DNA from: Anaerolineales bacterium
GTDB taxonomy: Bacteria > Chloroflexota > Anaerolineae > Anaerolineales > UBA6668
Direction: 5' to 3'
Assembly (NCBI GenBank): GCA_020630175.1
Contig: JAHDBW010000011.1
Location: 14,081-47,509, forward strand
DNA: 33,429 bases
Both the position numbers and the translations under genes were made by a program. A model generated the notes under the pieces. It saw only the letters and a program-made list of their open reading frames with translations. It searched no databases and was not told the origin of the DNA. This document shows, piece by piece, positions 8,615-16,865 of this stretch (the first letter of the stretch is position 1; each line of letters begins with the position of its first letter).

Positions 8615-9940
8615 TTATTGTGACGGACCTTCGTGCACAAGTCGGAAATTTGTCAGCAAACGTTCGGCAAATACGCGGCTGTTTTGGTCCCACGTGCCAC
8701 ACGTAATGACAATGAGATTTTTGCCGTCTTCCACATAGAGGCTTTCGACTGCTGAAGGATCAACCGACTCAGCACGATCGAGCACATAGATGTAATCGAC
8801 GCCTTTCCAGCGGTAAATTGCAATGTCGCCCGGCTCTAGCCGTGAGAGTTGCAGGAACGGGCCGGCTTGCGTTGCTGAGAGCGTTACGTGCCCGCCAATC
8901 ACCATGCCGTATTGATCATGTGGTTTTTGGCCAATGGTTGGGAGTAAGCCAATCCGGTCGCCAAGATCGCCTGTGTCCCAAACGCCATTGCGGATTGGGA
9001 CTGTGCCAACCGGTAAATATAAATCTAGCCTTGGAATGAACAGATACGGTACTTCTGAGTACTGCGCCGGTGGTAGCTGTGGAATTGGTAACCCGCTTGG
9101 ATGGGTGTTCTGGACAGGCGCCGGGGCTGCATTCTGTGCTGGTGCAGATGTTGGCACCGGCGTTGGGGCGACAGGCTCAGCTGCGCGGCCAAAAATACTG
9201 CCTAAAAACTGTTGTGCTTGGTCACCAAGGCTTTCACGCTCAATGACTGGCGGTGGCGTTGGCTGGGGCGCAGCAATTGTTGGTGCTGGCGCATTATTGA
9301 CAACTGCAGGTGGGTCAGTTGGTGTTGGCGGGACGGCGGTTGGCTGTTGGACTGCTTGTTCAACGACTGTAACTGGTGTTGCCGTTGCCGCAGGTAATTG
9401 CGCTGCTGCCACCGCTGCTTGACCGTCTTGCGTGGGGTCGGGCGTTGGTACAACTGGGGTTGCACTTTGAGGGGCAAGGCTGGCGGACTGTGCTGCAGAA
9501 AGTAGCTCCGCATTAGCGTCTGGTAGCGTGTCAGAAAAGACAGGTAGCTCTAAGTTCGGGTTGCTGCTTGAGAATGAGCCGCGCCCAGCTTCAAATTGCG
9601 TTTCAGCACTGTTCGGTTGGCTGTCTGCAATTGCGCCTGTTTCACCTTCGCTTTGCACAGACACTGCAAATGAAGCAGCTCTTTCACCGTCCGCGTTGGT
9701 AACGGGGTTGACCTCTGTAATAAAGGCCGGTGCGTCTTCGATAACTAATCCACTTGCGATGGCTAGCGGTTCGTCTACAGCGGGTGCAATCTGTGTCACT
9801 TCGGTCGTCGCAGACTGCATCACCGCCCAATTGCTATACATAATTCCTGCGATGCCAATAAATCCGGCAATCAACACGAAACCACACATAAGAACTGCGG
9901 CTAAAAATAAATATTTGAAATAATTACGTTTGCGTACCAT
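8615..9940 (-). CDS. Sortase, membrane-anchored with long Pro/Thr/Ala-rich linker
   Basis: N-terminal TM (YLFLAAVLMCGFVLIAGFIGIAGIM), long low-complexity linker, C-terminal sortase with GGHVTL, LIVITCGTWD and FAERLL. Confidence 0.9.
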   Translation of the reverse strand: MVRKRNYFKYLFLAAVLMCGFVLIAGFIGIAGIMYSNWAVMQSATTEVTQIAPAVDEPLAIASGLVIEDAPAFITEVNPVTNADGERAASFAVSVQSEGETGAIADSQPNSAETQFEAGRGSFSSSNPNLELPVFSDTLPDANAELLSAAQSASLAPQSATPVVPTPDPTQDGQAAVAAAQLPAATATPVTVVEQAVQQPTAVPPTPTDPPAVVNNAPAPTIAAPQPTPPPVIERESLGDQAQQFLGSIFGRAAEPVAPTPVPTSAPAQNAAPAPVQNTHPSGLPIPQLPPAQYSEVPYLFIPRLDLYLPVGTVPIRNGVWDTGDLGDRIGLLPTIGQKPHDQYGMVIGGHVTLSATQAGPFLQLSRLEPGDIAIYRWKGVDYIYVLDRAESVDPSAVESLYVEDGKNLIVITCGTWDQNSRVFAERLLTNFRLVHEGPSQ

Positions 9941-10036
9941 TACTACTTTACAAACAAGCTAAGGTGCCGATATTCGGTATAAAAGGACAGACATTGTGAC
10001 CGGCAATACTAAAACTGTAGTCCAGACATGCTTGAA

Positions 10037-10070
10037 TGTCGATAAAAGGGCTGTTTGCAATCTGTTTGAA
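10037..10070 (-). promoter_or_regulatory. Bipartite motif copy 3: TTCAAAC-N16-TTTTATCGACA (minus strand)
   Basis: Plus strand TGTCGATAAAA (10037-10047), 16 nt, GTTTGAA (10064-10070). About 97 nt upstream of the 9940 start. Confidence 0.6.
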
Positions 10071-10082
10071 TTTCAAACTAAC

Positions 10083-11051
10083 TTACCCTGAGTCTGGTCC
10101 TGTAGTCCGGATGAGCTTAGCGTACGCAATAACGCGTTCTGAATAGTTGCCAGCGCCAGCATTCCAGTTAGTACAGGTGATCAGCAGTGCATAAGACCCA
10201 TCATTGATATATAGCTTGTCTACCGCGCCTGGGTGCACGACTTCTTTTTCTTGGATTTGATAGACGTAATCGGTGCCTTGCCAGCGATAGGTGAATTCTG
10301 AGCCGGGCGGTAGGCTGCCTAGTTCATAAAAGGGGCCATGTGAGCCGTCGTAGTCCGTAACATGCGCAGCGAATACCATGGCAAAGTCATCACCGGGGTG
10401 AATGCCGGTGGTTGGTAGCCAACCTATTCGGTGGCCTAAGTTGAGTAGATCCCACTCATTGTTGCGAATAGGTGTGTTGACCACGTATTGATTGACGCCA
10501 ATGCCGGGAATAATAAGTTGGCCGGGAATGAATGGCTTAGGTGTGGGGGTGGGAGCAAACGTTGGGCTCGCATAGACGCGAGGCGTTGCTGTCGCTTGAA
10601 CTGGGATTGCCGTGGCGGTTGGAACCACCTGTGTTGCAGTTGGTTGAACGCTTGTTGGCGTCGGTGTTGGCGTTGCGGTTTGTAGTGCAACGTCTGGATT
10701 GTTGGCAGAAAGTGAGGCTTGCTCAGACTCTATGTTTGCTTCAGATGGGTAACTTGAAAGTGGGCCGCTTTCGCCAATCTGACTTTGTACTGGCGCGGAT
10801 TCAATAGAGAAGGTTTGTTCACGGCGGGCAGCCAATACTTCTGCCTCAGCAACTTCGCCAGACACCGCAATTGGAAATGGTGTGATTGGCAATTCCAACA
10901 CTTGTGTTTCAGGCGTTGGATTTAGATTGATGGCAAGGGCGTCTTGATAATGCAGTCCGGCAACGGCAAGAAAGCCGAGGCCAAAGACCATGCACCCCAT
11001 TAATGACAATAGTGCCAAGATTGCCGGTAATATATAACGGCTATTATTCAT
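10083..11051 (-). CDS. Sortase, membrane-anchored
   Basis: N-terminal TM, TPTPTP linker, VFAAHVTD, LLITCTNWN and YSERVIAYA. Confidence 0.9.
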   Translation of the reverse strand: MNNSRYILPAILALLSLMGCMVFGLGFLAVAGLHYQDALAINLNPTPETQVLELPITPFPIAVSGEVAEAEVLAARREQTFSIESAPVQSQIGESGPLSSYPSEANIESEQASLSANNPDVALQTATPTPTPTSVQPTATQVVPTATAIPVQATATPRVYASPTFAPTPTPKPFIPGQLIIPGIGVNQYVVNTPIRNNEWDLLNLGHRIGWLPTTGIHPGDDFAMVFAAHVTDYDGSHGPFYELGSLPPGSEFTYRWQGTDYVYQIQEKEVVHPGAVDKLYINDGSYALLITCTNWNAGAGNYSERVIAYAKLIRTTGPDSG

Positions 11052-11182
11052 ATATATAAATACTAAAAAATGGTTAGCACCACAAAAATTGATGCAAGTT
11101 CAAGTGCTGAATCAGAAAACTAAAAAACGACAGTTTGATTCATGCTTTATAACGTTTCAACCATAGCGAATGACTTCAGTAG

Positions 11183-11216
11183 TGTCGATAAAAGACCCGT
11201 AGTAAATTGGTTTGAA
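11183..11216 (-). promoter_or_regulatory. Bipartite motif copy 4: TTCAAAC-N16-TTTTATCGACA (minus strand)
   Basis: Plus strand TGTCGATAAAA (11183-11193), 16 nt, GTTTGAA (11210-11216). About 132 nt upstream of the 11051 start. Confidence 0.6.
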
Positions 11217-11239
11217 CTTTCGGCGAAGGTTAGAATCAA

Positions 11240-11264
11240 AAAGCCCGCTGTTTAGGCGGGCTTT
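11240..11264 (-). terminator. Intrinsic terminator downstream of the sortase at 11287-12276
   Basis: AAAGCCCGC / GCGGGCTTT stem with a T tract on the minus side (and a T-rich stretch on plus). Confidence 0.8.
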
Positions 11265-11286
11265 CGTTTTTGAAGGGGATTTAGGG

Positions 11287-12276
11287 CTAACCGTTTGTGG
11301 GGGCGGTTCTAACCAATTTTGCGTAAGACAGGACTCGGTCTGAATATGTGCCAGATCCTGAATTCCAGTTTGTGCAAGTGATTAGCATGGCGTAGGTGCC
11401 ATCGTTGATATACAGCTTTTCCACAGCGCTAGGGTGCACGATTTCTTTTTGTAAGATCTGATACGTGTAGTCTGTGCCTTGCCAGCGATAGATGAATTCT
11501 GTGCCAGCTGGGATGTCTCGCAAGTTGAAGAATGGGCCACGCACGCCGTCATAGTCTGTCACGTGGGCGGCGAACACCATCGCGAAGTCATCGTTTGGAT
11601 GCATACCGGTTGTTGGCAGCCAGCCGATCCGTTTGCCTAGGTTCAATAGATCCCATTGGTTGTTATAAAGCGGCGTGTTGACAACATACTGGTTGACACC
11701 AAGGCTCGGCATAATCAACTGACCGGGGACAAAAGTTTTGGGTGTTGGGGTTGGCGCAAATGTTGGCGTTGGAAAGGGCGTTGGTGTGGATTGCACTGTG
11801 CTGTATTGCGGTTGCGCCACAGATGGCGCTAAAAAGTCTTCCGCACTAAGCGTGCTTTCCGCAATTGTTTCCGGTGCTAATACCGATTCGAGAGCCTGCT
11901 GGGAGTCGTTGAGGTCAATCCCGGCAAAGCTTGATTCATTTTCTGACCCGGTGATTGGAATGCCGGGGGCGTCATTTGCAACGACATCTGGTGCTGGGGC
12001 CATAATTTGTGGATTGTTAGCCGCTGGCGTGGCGATGATGGGCGTCTCCCCAACAAAGCCCCACAAGCCCCAAATCACGCCGATCAGCATAACGCCAAAG
12101 GCTGAAAGAACGGTAATTGCTGTCACTGCTTGATAAACATATTGCAGCGCGGCTTTGCGTTTGTCTTTTGGATTGTCTTGGAGCCGCAATTTACTTGCTG
12201 CGAACCAAAGGAGCCCGAGTGAGCCGCTCATGACGATCATGAGCAGGCAAAGAATGGGCAGGGTATAACTTGTCAT
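11287..12276 (-). CDS. Sortase with two N-terminal TM segments
   Basis: TM1 LPILCLLMIVMSGSLGLLWFAA, short charged loop, TM2 ITVLSAFGVMLIGVIWGLWGF, linker, then VFAAHVTD, LITCTNWN and YSDRVLSYA. Confidence 0.9.
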   Translation of the reverse strand: MTSYTLPILCLLMIVMSGSLGLLWFAASKLRLQDNPKDKRKAALQYVYQAVTAITVLSAFGVMLIGVIWGLWGFVGETPIIATPAANNPQIMAPAPDVVANDAPGIPITGSENESSFAGIDLNDSQQALESVLAPETIAESTLSAEDFLAPSVAQPQYSTVQSTPTPFPTPTFAPTPTPKTFVPGQLIMPSLGVNQYVVNTPLYNNQWDLLNLGKRIGWLPTTGMHPNDDFAMVFAAHVTDYDGVRGPFFNLRDIPAGTEFIYRWQGTDYTYQILQKEIVHPSAVEKLYINDGTYAMLITCTNWNSGSGTYSDRVLSYAKLVRTAPTNG

Positions 12277-12420
12277 AATTACCTAAAACTGAATTGCATT
12301 ATCAATCTGCAATAGTTACCGAATGAATACCTCAAGCATAAATTAGAACGCGAACCAGCATTGTTAGACTTAATAAAGGAATTGTTGGGATGGTTATGAC
12401 TTGTAACAATTGTTAAATAA

Positions 12421-12447
12421 AACAAGCCCGCAAATTGCAAGCTTGTT
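12421..12447 (-). terminator. Putative intrinsic terminator after the small ORF
   Basis: AACAAGC (12421-12427) / GCTTGTT (12441-12447), followed on the minus strand by TTATTTAA. Confidence 0.5.
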
Positions 12448-12471
12448 GAAAGGTATTGATTGGCCTAACAC

Positions 12472-12618
12472 TTAGTGTGCGGCGGAACGTTTTAGCTTTT
12501 GTCCGATATAAAGTAATCCACATCCGGCGATGAAAAGCAAACCGCTTGTCCATCCAAAATTGCCGATACTTTCTACTAATCCAATGCCTGTACTGATACC
12601 TAATACTGTTGTCATCAT
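12472..12618 (-). CDS. Small hydrophobic membrane protein (48 aa), hypothetical
   Basis: Own reverse-strand translation: MMTTVLGISTGIGLVESIGNFGWTSGLLFIAGCGLLYIGQKLKRSAAH, stop TAA at 12472-12474. One TM with a basic C-tail, bracketed by hairpins. Too short for the ORF track. Confidence 0.45.
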   Translation of the reverse strand: MMTTVLGISTGIGLVESIGNFGWTSGLLFIAGCGLLYIGQKLKRSAAH

Positions 12619-12667
12619 ACTATCTTGTTTATTCAGTTTTTTACGAGTACGGCCACCTTACATTTAC

Positions 12668-12702
12668 ATAAAGCGGATGTTGGTGGTGCACATCCGCTTT
12701 AT
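12668..12702 (-). terminator. Hairpin/terminator downstream of the sortase at 12721-13704
   Basis: Perfect 13-bp stem ATAAAGCGGATGT / ACATCCGCTTTAT with a 9-nt loop. Confidence 0.65.
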
Positions 12703-12720
12703 TTCGTCTCTAATTGAAAT

Positions 12721-13704
12721 TTAGTTGGTATTTGTGGTTGGGGCTGGCACTTCTTCAACCAATGTTGCTTCTGCCAATACCCGTTCTGAGTAGGCTTCTA
12801 ATGAAGGATCCCACGTGGTACAGGTGACCAAGATTAGCTTGCTGCCATCTTCTACGTACAAGTCACGTACTGCATCTGGAGAAACGACGCGCTTAGCACC
12901 CATTTCGTAGATGTAGTCTACGCCGTCCCAGCGATAGGTGAAGCGTTCGCCCGGTGCCAAGGTTGCCAATTTATGGAAGGGGCCAGTTTCGTTTGCGGTT
13001 AGCGTTACGTGTGCAGCCAATACCATTGCAAAGTCGTCGTTTGGTTTTGAGCCGGTGCTAGATAACCAACCAATGTTGTGGTCTAGGCCAGTCAGATCCC
13101 ATTCACCATTTGTAATTGGTACGGTGACAACTGAGCGTTCTAGGTCAAGACCTGGAATGATCAATTCTGGTGGGGCAGTTGAGGCTAAGTCAGATTGGCC
13201 GCCAAGTTGGCTTGGGGCAACTGCTTGTGCATTGCCATTGTCTTCAATAACGTTGCCGTTTGCGTCACGAATAGTTACGCCAGGGGCTGCAACTGCTTCG
13301 CTGCTGTCTTCGGCTGCTGATGTGGTCAAGTCTTCATTGCCACTAACAGCGATTGGGGCATCAATTAGCCCGCCTTCTGCTAGGGTTGCTGTGCTTGATG
13401 AGCTCATTAGGCTCCAGCCGCCAAGGCCGAACATGGCCAGTGCAACTGCGAACATGACACCAGACATTAGAACCCCGCGTTTGCGTGAGTCTTCGTCTTG
13501 TTCATCGCGATATTGTTTGAAGTGGCGGAAGCCAAATAACGCGAGGGCTAAACCAACGATGAGTGCGACTGCACCCATAATCATGAGGGAGCTACCTTCG
13601 CCTTGCGCGTTGTTTGCTGCAAAGGTTAGGTTCAGTGGGATACCTGCTGCGATGCCAGAAATTACCAGGGCGTGTGACAGCTTGGAGATGCGTGTATATT
13701 TCAT
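12721..13704 (-). CDS. Sortase with two TM segments and a possible N-terminal signal peptide
   Basis: MKYTRISKLSHALVISGIAAGIPLNLTFAANN, TM MIMGAVALIVGLALALFGF, charged loop, TM GVMFAVALAMFGLGGWSLM, then LAAHVTL, LILVTCTTWD and YSERVLAEA. Confidence 0.9.
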   Translation of the reverse strand: MKYTRISKLSHALVISGIAAGIPLNLTFAANNAQGEGSSLMIMGAVALIVGLALALFGFRHFKQYRDEQDEDSRKRGVLMSGVMFAVALAMFGLGGWSLMSSSSTATLAEGGLIDAPIAVSGNEDLTTSAAEDSSEAVAAPGVTIRDANGNVIEDNGNAQAVAPSQLGGQSDLASTAPPELIIPGLDLERSVVTVPITNGEWDLTGLDHNIGWLSSTGSKPNDDFAMVLAAHVTLTANETGPFHKLATLAPGERFTYRWDGVDYIYEMGAKRVVSPDAVRDLYVEDGSKLILVTCTTWDPSLEAYSERVLAEATLVEEVPAPTTNTN

Positions 13705-13925
13705 AATGATTACCTATAAATAAAATCAATACCTTACCGTTGAGTATTACCATATAACTCATAACGTGTACTTACATAAATAGATTATCAATTGCAAAAA
13801 TTTAAGCGATATAGAATTAATTGAGATTTGATTGGCAAAGGTTTGTATACGGATGGCGCTGAATTAACTAGAGGTTAGTCAAGCTTTGGCCGTCAGTGTG
13901 CGCGAGGTCAGGCGTAGGGTAAGGT

Positions 13926-14855
13926 TTATTTGCTGAGGTGTGTTTGCAGGAACGGCTCGATTGCATCCCAGCGGGGGAGTAACACGGAAGCGCCGCCGCT
14001 GGTTCTGTAGGGCTGTACCATGTCGCCTTCAATCACGTGGCGGTTCAACCCATTGCGGCTAGCGCTATAGATGAAGGGAATACTCCGCGCAGCGAGTAAC
14101 GGTGAAACGTCGTGCTCAATGTTCGTTTGTAGCACTGCCATAATTGATGGTAGCCGAAACACAATTAATGGGGACGCCAATTTTGAAAATAGCGCGTCTA
14201 AAATTTGCTGTTGGCGTGCTGCGCGGACAAAGTCACTTGACCCATGCCGAATGCGGGCATATTTGAGGGCGCGATCGCCATCGACAACATAAGTGCCCGG
14301 ATCAAACTGGACAACTTCGGTTTGGTAGTTGTCAGTTGGGTAGGCGTAGTCGATAATTACGCTGTCTACGGTGATTTCAACCCCACCGACGGCGTCAATC
14401 AGGGCTGTAAAGGCTTCAAAGTCAATGCGTACGTAATGATCAACCGGCACACCAAAATTCTGTGAGACCGTGTTCATTGCTGCCGTAGGGCCAGACCCAA
14501 TTGCGTTGTTTTCTGCGAAGAAGTGTGCGGTGTTGATGCGGTTTTCTCCAACACCTGGAATGGTGACCCATAGGTCACGCGGAATAGACACCAGTTGGGG
14601 CGCATCTTTTTCATGATCAAGATGCATAATGATCATGGTGTCTGTTCGGGCAATTGTGCTCTCGCCAGGACGCCGATCTAGGCCTAAAATAAGAATATTC
14701 GTGTTTTGAATTGGGAATGCCCAACTCAGAATGCCAATTAAAAGCGCTATCGCACCGAATCCGGCCAGCATGCCACCTAGATATAGGAACAGAACATGTA
14801 AGCAACCGGGGCGGCGATAGTTTTTTTGCTGAATTGATCTTGACGAGACTTGCAT
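13926..14855 (-). CDS. LytR-CpsA-Psr (LCP) family protein
   Basis: N-terminal TM; NILILGLDRRPGE...ARTDTMIIMHLD; LVSIPRDLWVTIPG; RINTAH; VDHYVRIDFEAFTALIDAVGGVEITV; YARIRHGSSDFVRAARQQQIL. Confidence 0.92.
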   Translation of the reverse strand: MQVSSRSIQQKNYRRPGCLHVLFLYLGGMLAGFGAIALLIGILSWAFPIQNTNILILGLDRRPGESTIARTDTMIIMHLDHEKDAPQLVSIPRDLWVTIPGVGENRINTAHFFAENNAIGSGPTAAMNTVSQNFGVPVDHYVRIDFEAFTALIDAVGGVEITVDSVIIDYAYPTDNYQTEVVQFDPGTYVVDGDRALKYARIRHGSSDFVRAARQQQILDALFSKLASPLIVFRLPSIMAVLQTNIEHDVSPLLAARSIPFIYSASRNGLNRHVIEGDMVQPYRTSGGASVLLPRWDAIEPFLQTHLSK

Positions 14856-14913
14856 ATGGCGTCTATACTCTCAAAGTTACGCTAAGCTTGAAGTCTAGCA
14901 TAGTAAGACCTAA

Positions 14914-16251
14914 ATGTTTCAAAATTTAACTAGTCGACTAACCGGTGTTTTTGATGATATCTCGCGGCAGAGCAAGCTCTCTGAGGCAGATGTTGATGCC
15001 GCCTTGCGTGAAATACGTTTGGCTCTCTTAGAGGCCGATGTTCACTTTAAGGTCGCGAAGAAGTTTTTGAAGCGAGTTCGCGTTCGGGCCGTGGGGACGG
15101 AAGTCTCTAAGGCGCTGAATCCGGGCCAACAAGTTGTCAAAATTGTAAATGAAGAGCTAGTCGAAACGCTTGGCAACGCCGAGCGGCTCAATTTGTCTGG
15201 CCAACCGCCGCGTGTCATTATGCTGGTGGGGTTACAAGGTGCGGGTAAGACCACAATGTCGGCCAAGCTGGCAGCGCGGTTACGCAAGCAAGGCCAAAAG
15301 CCACTGTTGGTTGCGGCTGACCCTTACCGTCCGGCAGCGGCAGATCAACTAGAAACGTTGGGTGGGCAAATTGATGTGCCTGTCTTCCGTGGGGCAGATA
15401 GCCCGCCGATCTTGGCTGAAAAAGCAGTGGCGCATGCCCGCTCAATCGGCTTAGATGTGGTAATTCTTGATACTGCCGGTCGTTTGCAAATTGACGAATC
15501 GATGATGCAAGAAGTTGCGTCCATCAAGGAAAAGACCCAACCGGGTGAAGTGCTACTCGTTGCGGATGCAATGACGGGGCAAGAAGCGGTTGAAATTGCC
15601 ACTGGCTTTAATGAAGCGGTTGGCATTACTGGTCTGGTTCTGACAAAAGTTGATGGTGACTCACGCGGTGGGGCGGCGATTTCAATGCGTGCCGTAACCG
15701 GCGTGCCGATCAAGTTTTTAGGGACAAGTGAAAAACTTGATGGTTTAGAAGTCTTTACGCCAGAACGGCTCGCCAATCGTATCCTCGGATTAGGCGATGT
15801 TGTTGGGCTTATTGAAAAGGCCGAAGAAGCGTTTGATGAACAACAAGCTGCAAGGCTTGAAGAGAAACTGCGCAAGGCCGAATTTGATCTGGAAGATTTT
15901 CTTGAACAGTTACGCCAGATCAAAAAGATGGGGTCCGTTACTTCCTTAATAGGGATGGTCCCCGGAATGAACCGTGCGGCAGCTGACTTAGACGAAGAAG
16001 AAGTCGATAAGCAGTTCCGTCGGACCGAAGCAATTATTACGTCGATGACCCGACACGAGCGTCAGAACCCTAAGGTGATGAACGCTAGCCGTAAGCGGCG
16101 TGTCGCGGCTGGGTCAGGAACGTCTGTGCAAGAGGTCAATCGGTTATTGAAGCAATTCCGTAACATGCAGGATATGATGAAACGCATGGCACGGGGTGGC
16201 AGAAAAGGAAAACGAGCTGCTATGGATATGTTCGGTGGCGGCTTTGGTTAA
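14914..16251 (+). CDS. ffh: Signal recognition particle protein (SRP54/Ffh)
   Basis: GLQGAGKTTMSAKLAARLRK, LLVAADPYRPAAADQL, ILDTAGRLQIDE, TKVDGDSRGGAAISM, and a Met-rich M-domain. Confidence 0.97.
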   Translation: MFQNLTSRLTGVFDDISRQSKLSEADVDAALREIRLALLEADVHFKVAKKFLKRVRVRAVGTEVSKALNPGQQVVKIVNEELVETLGNAERLNLSGQPPRVIMLVGLQGAGKTTMSAKLAARLRKQGQKPLLVAADPYRPAAADQLETLGGQIDVPVFRGADSPPILAEKAVAHARSIGLDVVILDTAGRLQIDESMMQEVASIKEKTQPGEVLLVADAMTGQEAVEIATGFNEAVGITGLVLTKVDGDSRGGAAISMRAVTGVPIKFLGTSEKLDGLEVFTPERLANRILGLGDVVGLIEKAEEAFDEQQAARLEEKLRKAEFDLEDFLEQLRQIKKMGSVTSLIGMVPGMNRAAADLDEEEVDKQFRRTEAIITSMTRHERQNPKVMNASRKRRVAAGSGTSVQEVNRLLKQFRNMQDMMKRMARGGRKGKRAAMDMFGGGFG

Positions 16252-16290
16252 AATAGATACTTACAAAATCTCAAAATAGGAAAAATTTCC

Positions 16291-16602
16291 ATGCTTCGTA
16301 TTCGCTTGCGCCGTGTTGGTGCGAAAAAGAACCCTTCATACCGTATTGTTGTTGCTGACGCAAAGTCACCACGTAATGGTCGCTTTGTAGAAAACATCGG
16401 TACCTACAACCCACATGCAACCTCAGCAGAAGCTGTAAACTTGCAAGAAGATCGTGCGTTTTACTGGTTGGGTGTTGGTGCACAACCAAGTGATTCAGTT
16501 GCCCGCTTGTTCAAAGCAAACGGCACCACAGAACGCTTTGAAGCAATCAAAAGCGGTCGTCCAGTAGAAGCCGCGGCTGAAGAAGCTGCAGCAGACGCTT
16601 AA
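16291..16602 (+). CDS. rpsP: 30S ribosomal protein bS16
   Basis: MLRIRLRRVGAKKNPSYRIVVADAKSPRNGRFVENIGTYNP; RBS AGGAAA upstream. Confidence 0.97.
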   Translation: MLRIRLRRVGAKKNPSYRIVVADAKSPRNGRFVENIGTYNPHATSAEAVNLQEDRAFYWLGVGAQPSDSVARLFKANGTTERFEAIKSGRPVEAAAEEAAADA

Positions 16603-16615
16603 TTACGAAACCACT

Positions 16616-16846
16616 ATGCAGGATTTTGTAGAATATCTAGCTAAGTCGCTGGTATCTGATCCGGATAGCGTAGAGGTCAAAGTTGATGAAGATCCGGGCC
16701 GCCACGTGCGCTTGGAACTTTATGTAGATGCTGATGACACCGGTCGGATTATTGGCAAACAAGGGCGTGTTGCAAACTCAATTCGCACCTTGTTGCGCTC
16801 AATGGCTGCCCGGGATGGCGTGCGTGTAACGCTCAACATCCAATAG
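16616..16846 (+). CDS. khpA: KH-domain RNA-binding protein
   Basis: GRIIGKQGRVANSIRTLLRS KH motif; conserved position between rpsP and rimM. Confidence 0.93.
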   Translation: MQDFVEYLAKSLVSDPDSVEVKVDEDPGRHVRLELYVDADDTGRIIGKQGRVANSIRTLLRSMAARDGVRVTLNIQ

Positions 16847-16865
16847 CCGTTAGGATACTAACAGT

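Noticed and set aside
10064-10078. Perfect inverted repeat GTTTGAA-T-TTCAAAC as a general operator
   Set aside because: The palindrome is not present at the other three motif copies, so probably incidental or part of a weak terminator for the 10083 gene.
12367-12404. TAGACTTAATAAAG upstream of the 12276 sortase as a motif copy
   Set aside because: Only loosely similar; the second box (TATGACT) does not match GTTTGAA.
12938-13723. 261-aa plus-strand ORF antisense to a sortase
   Set aside because: Complete overlap with a well-supported sortase on the other strand; low-complexity Ser/Ala/Pro-rich translation; shadow ORF.
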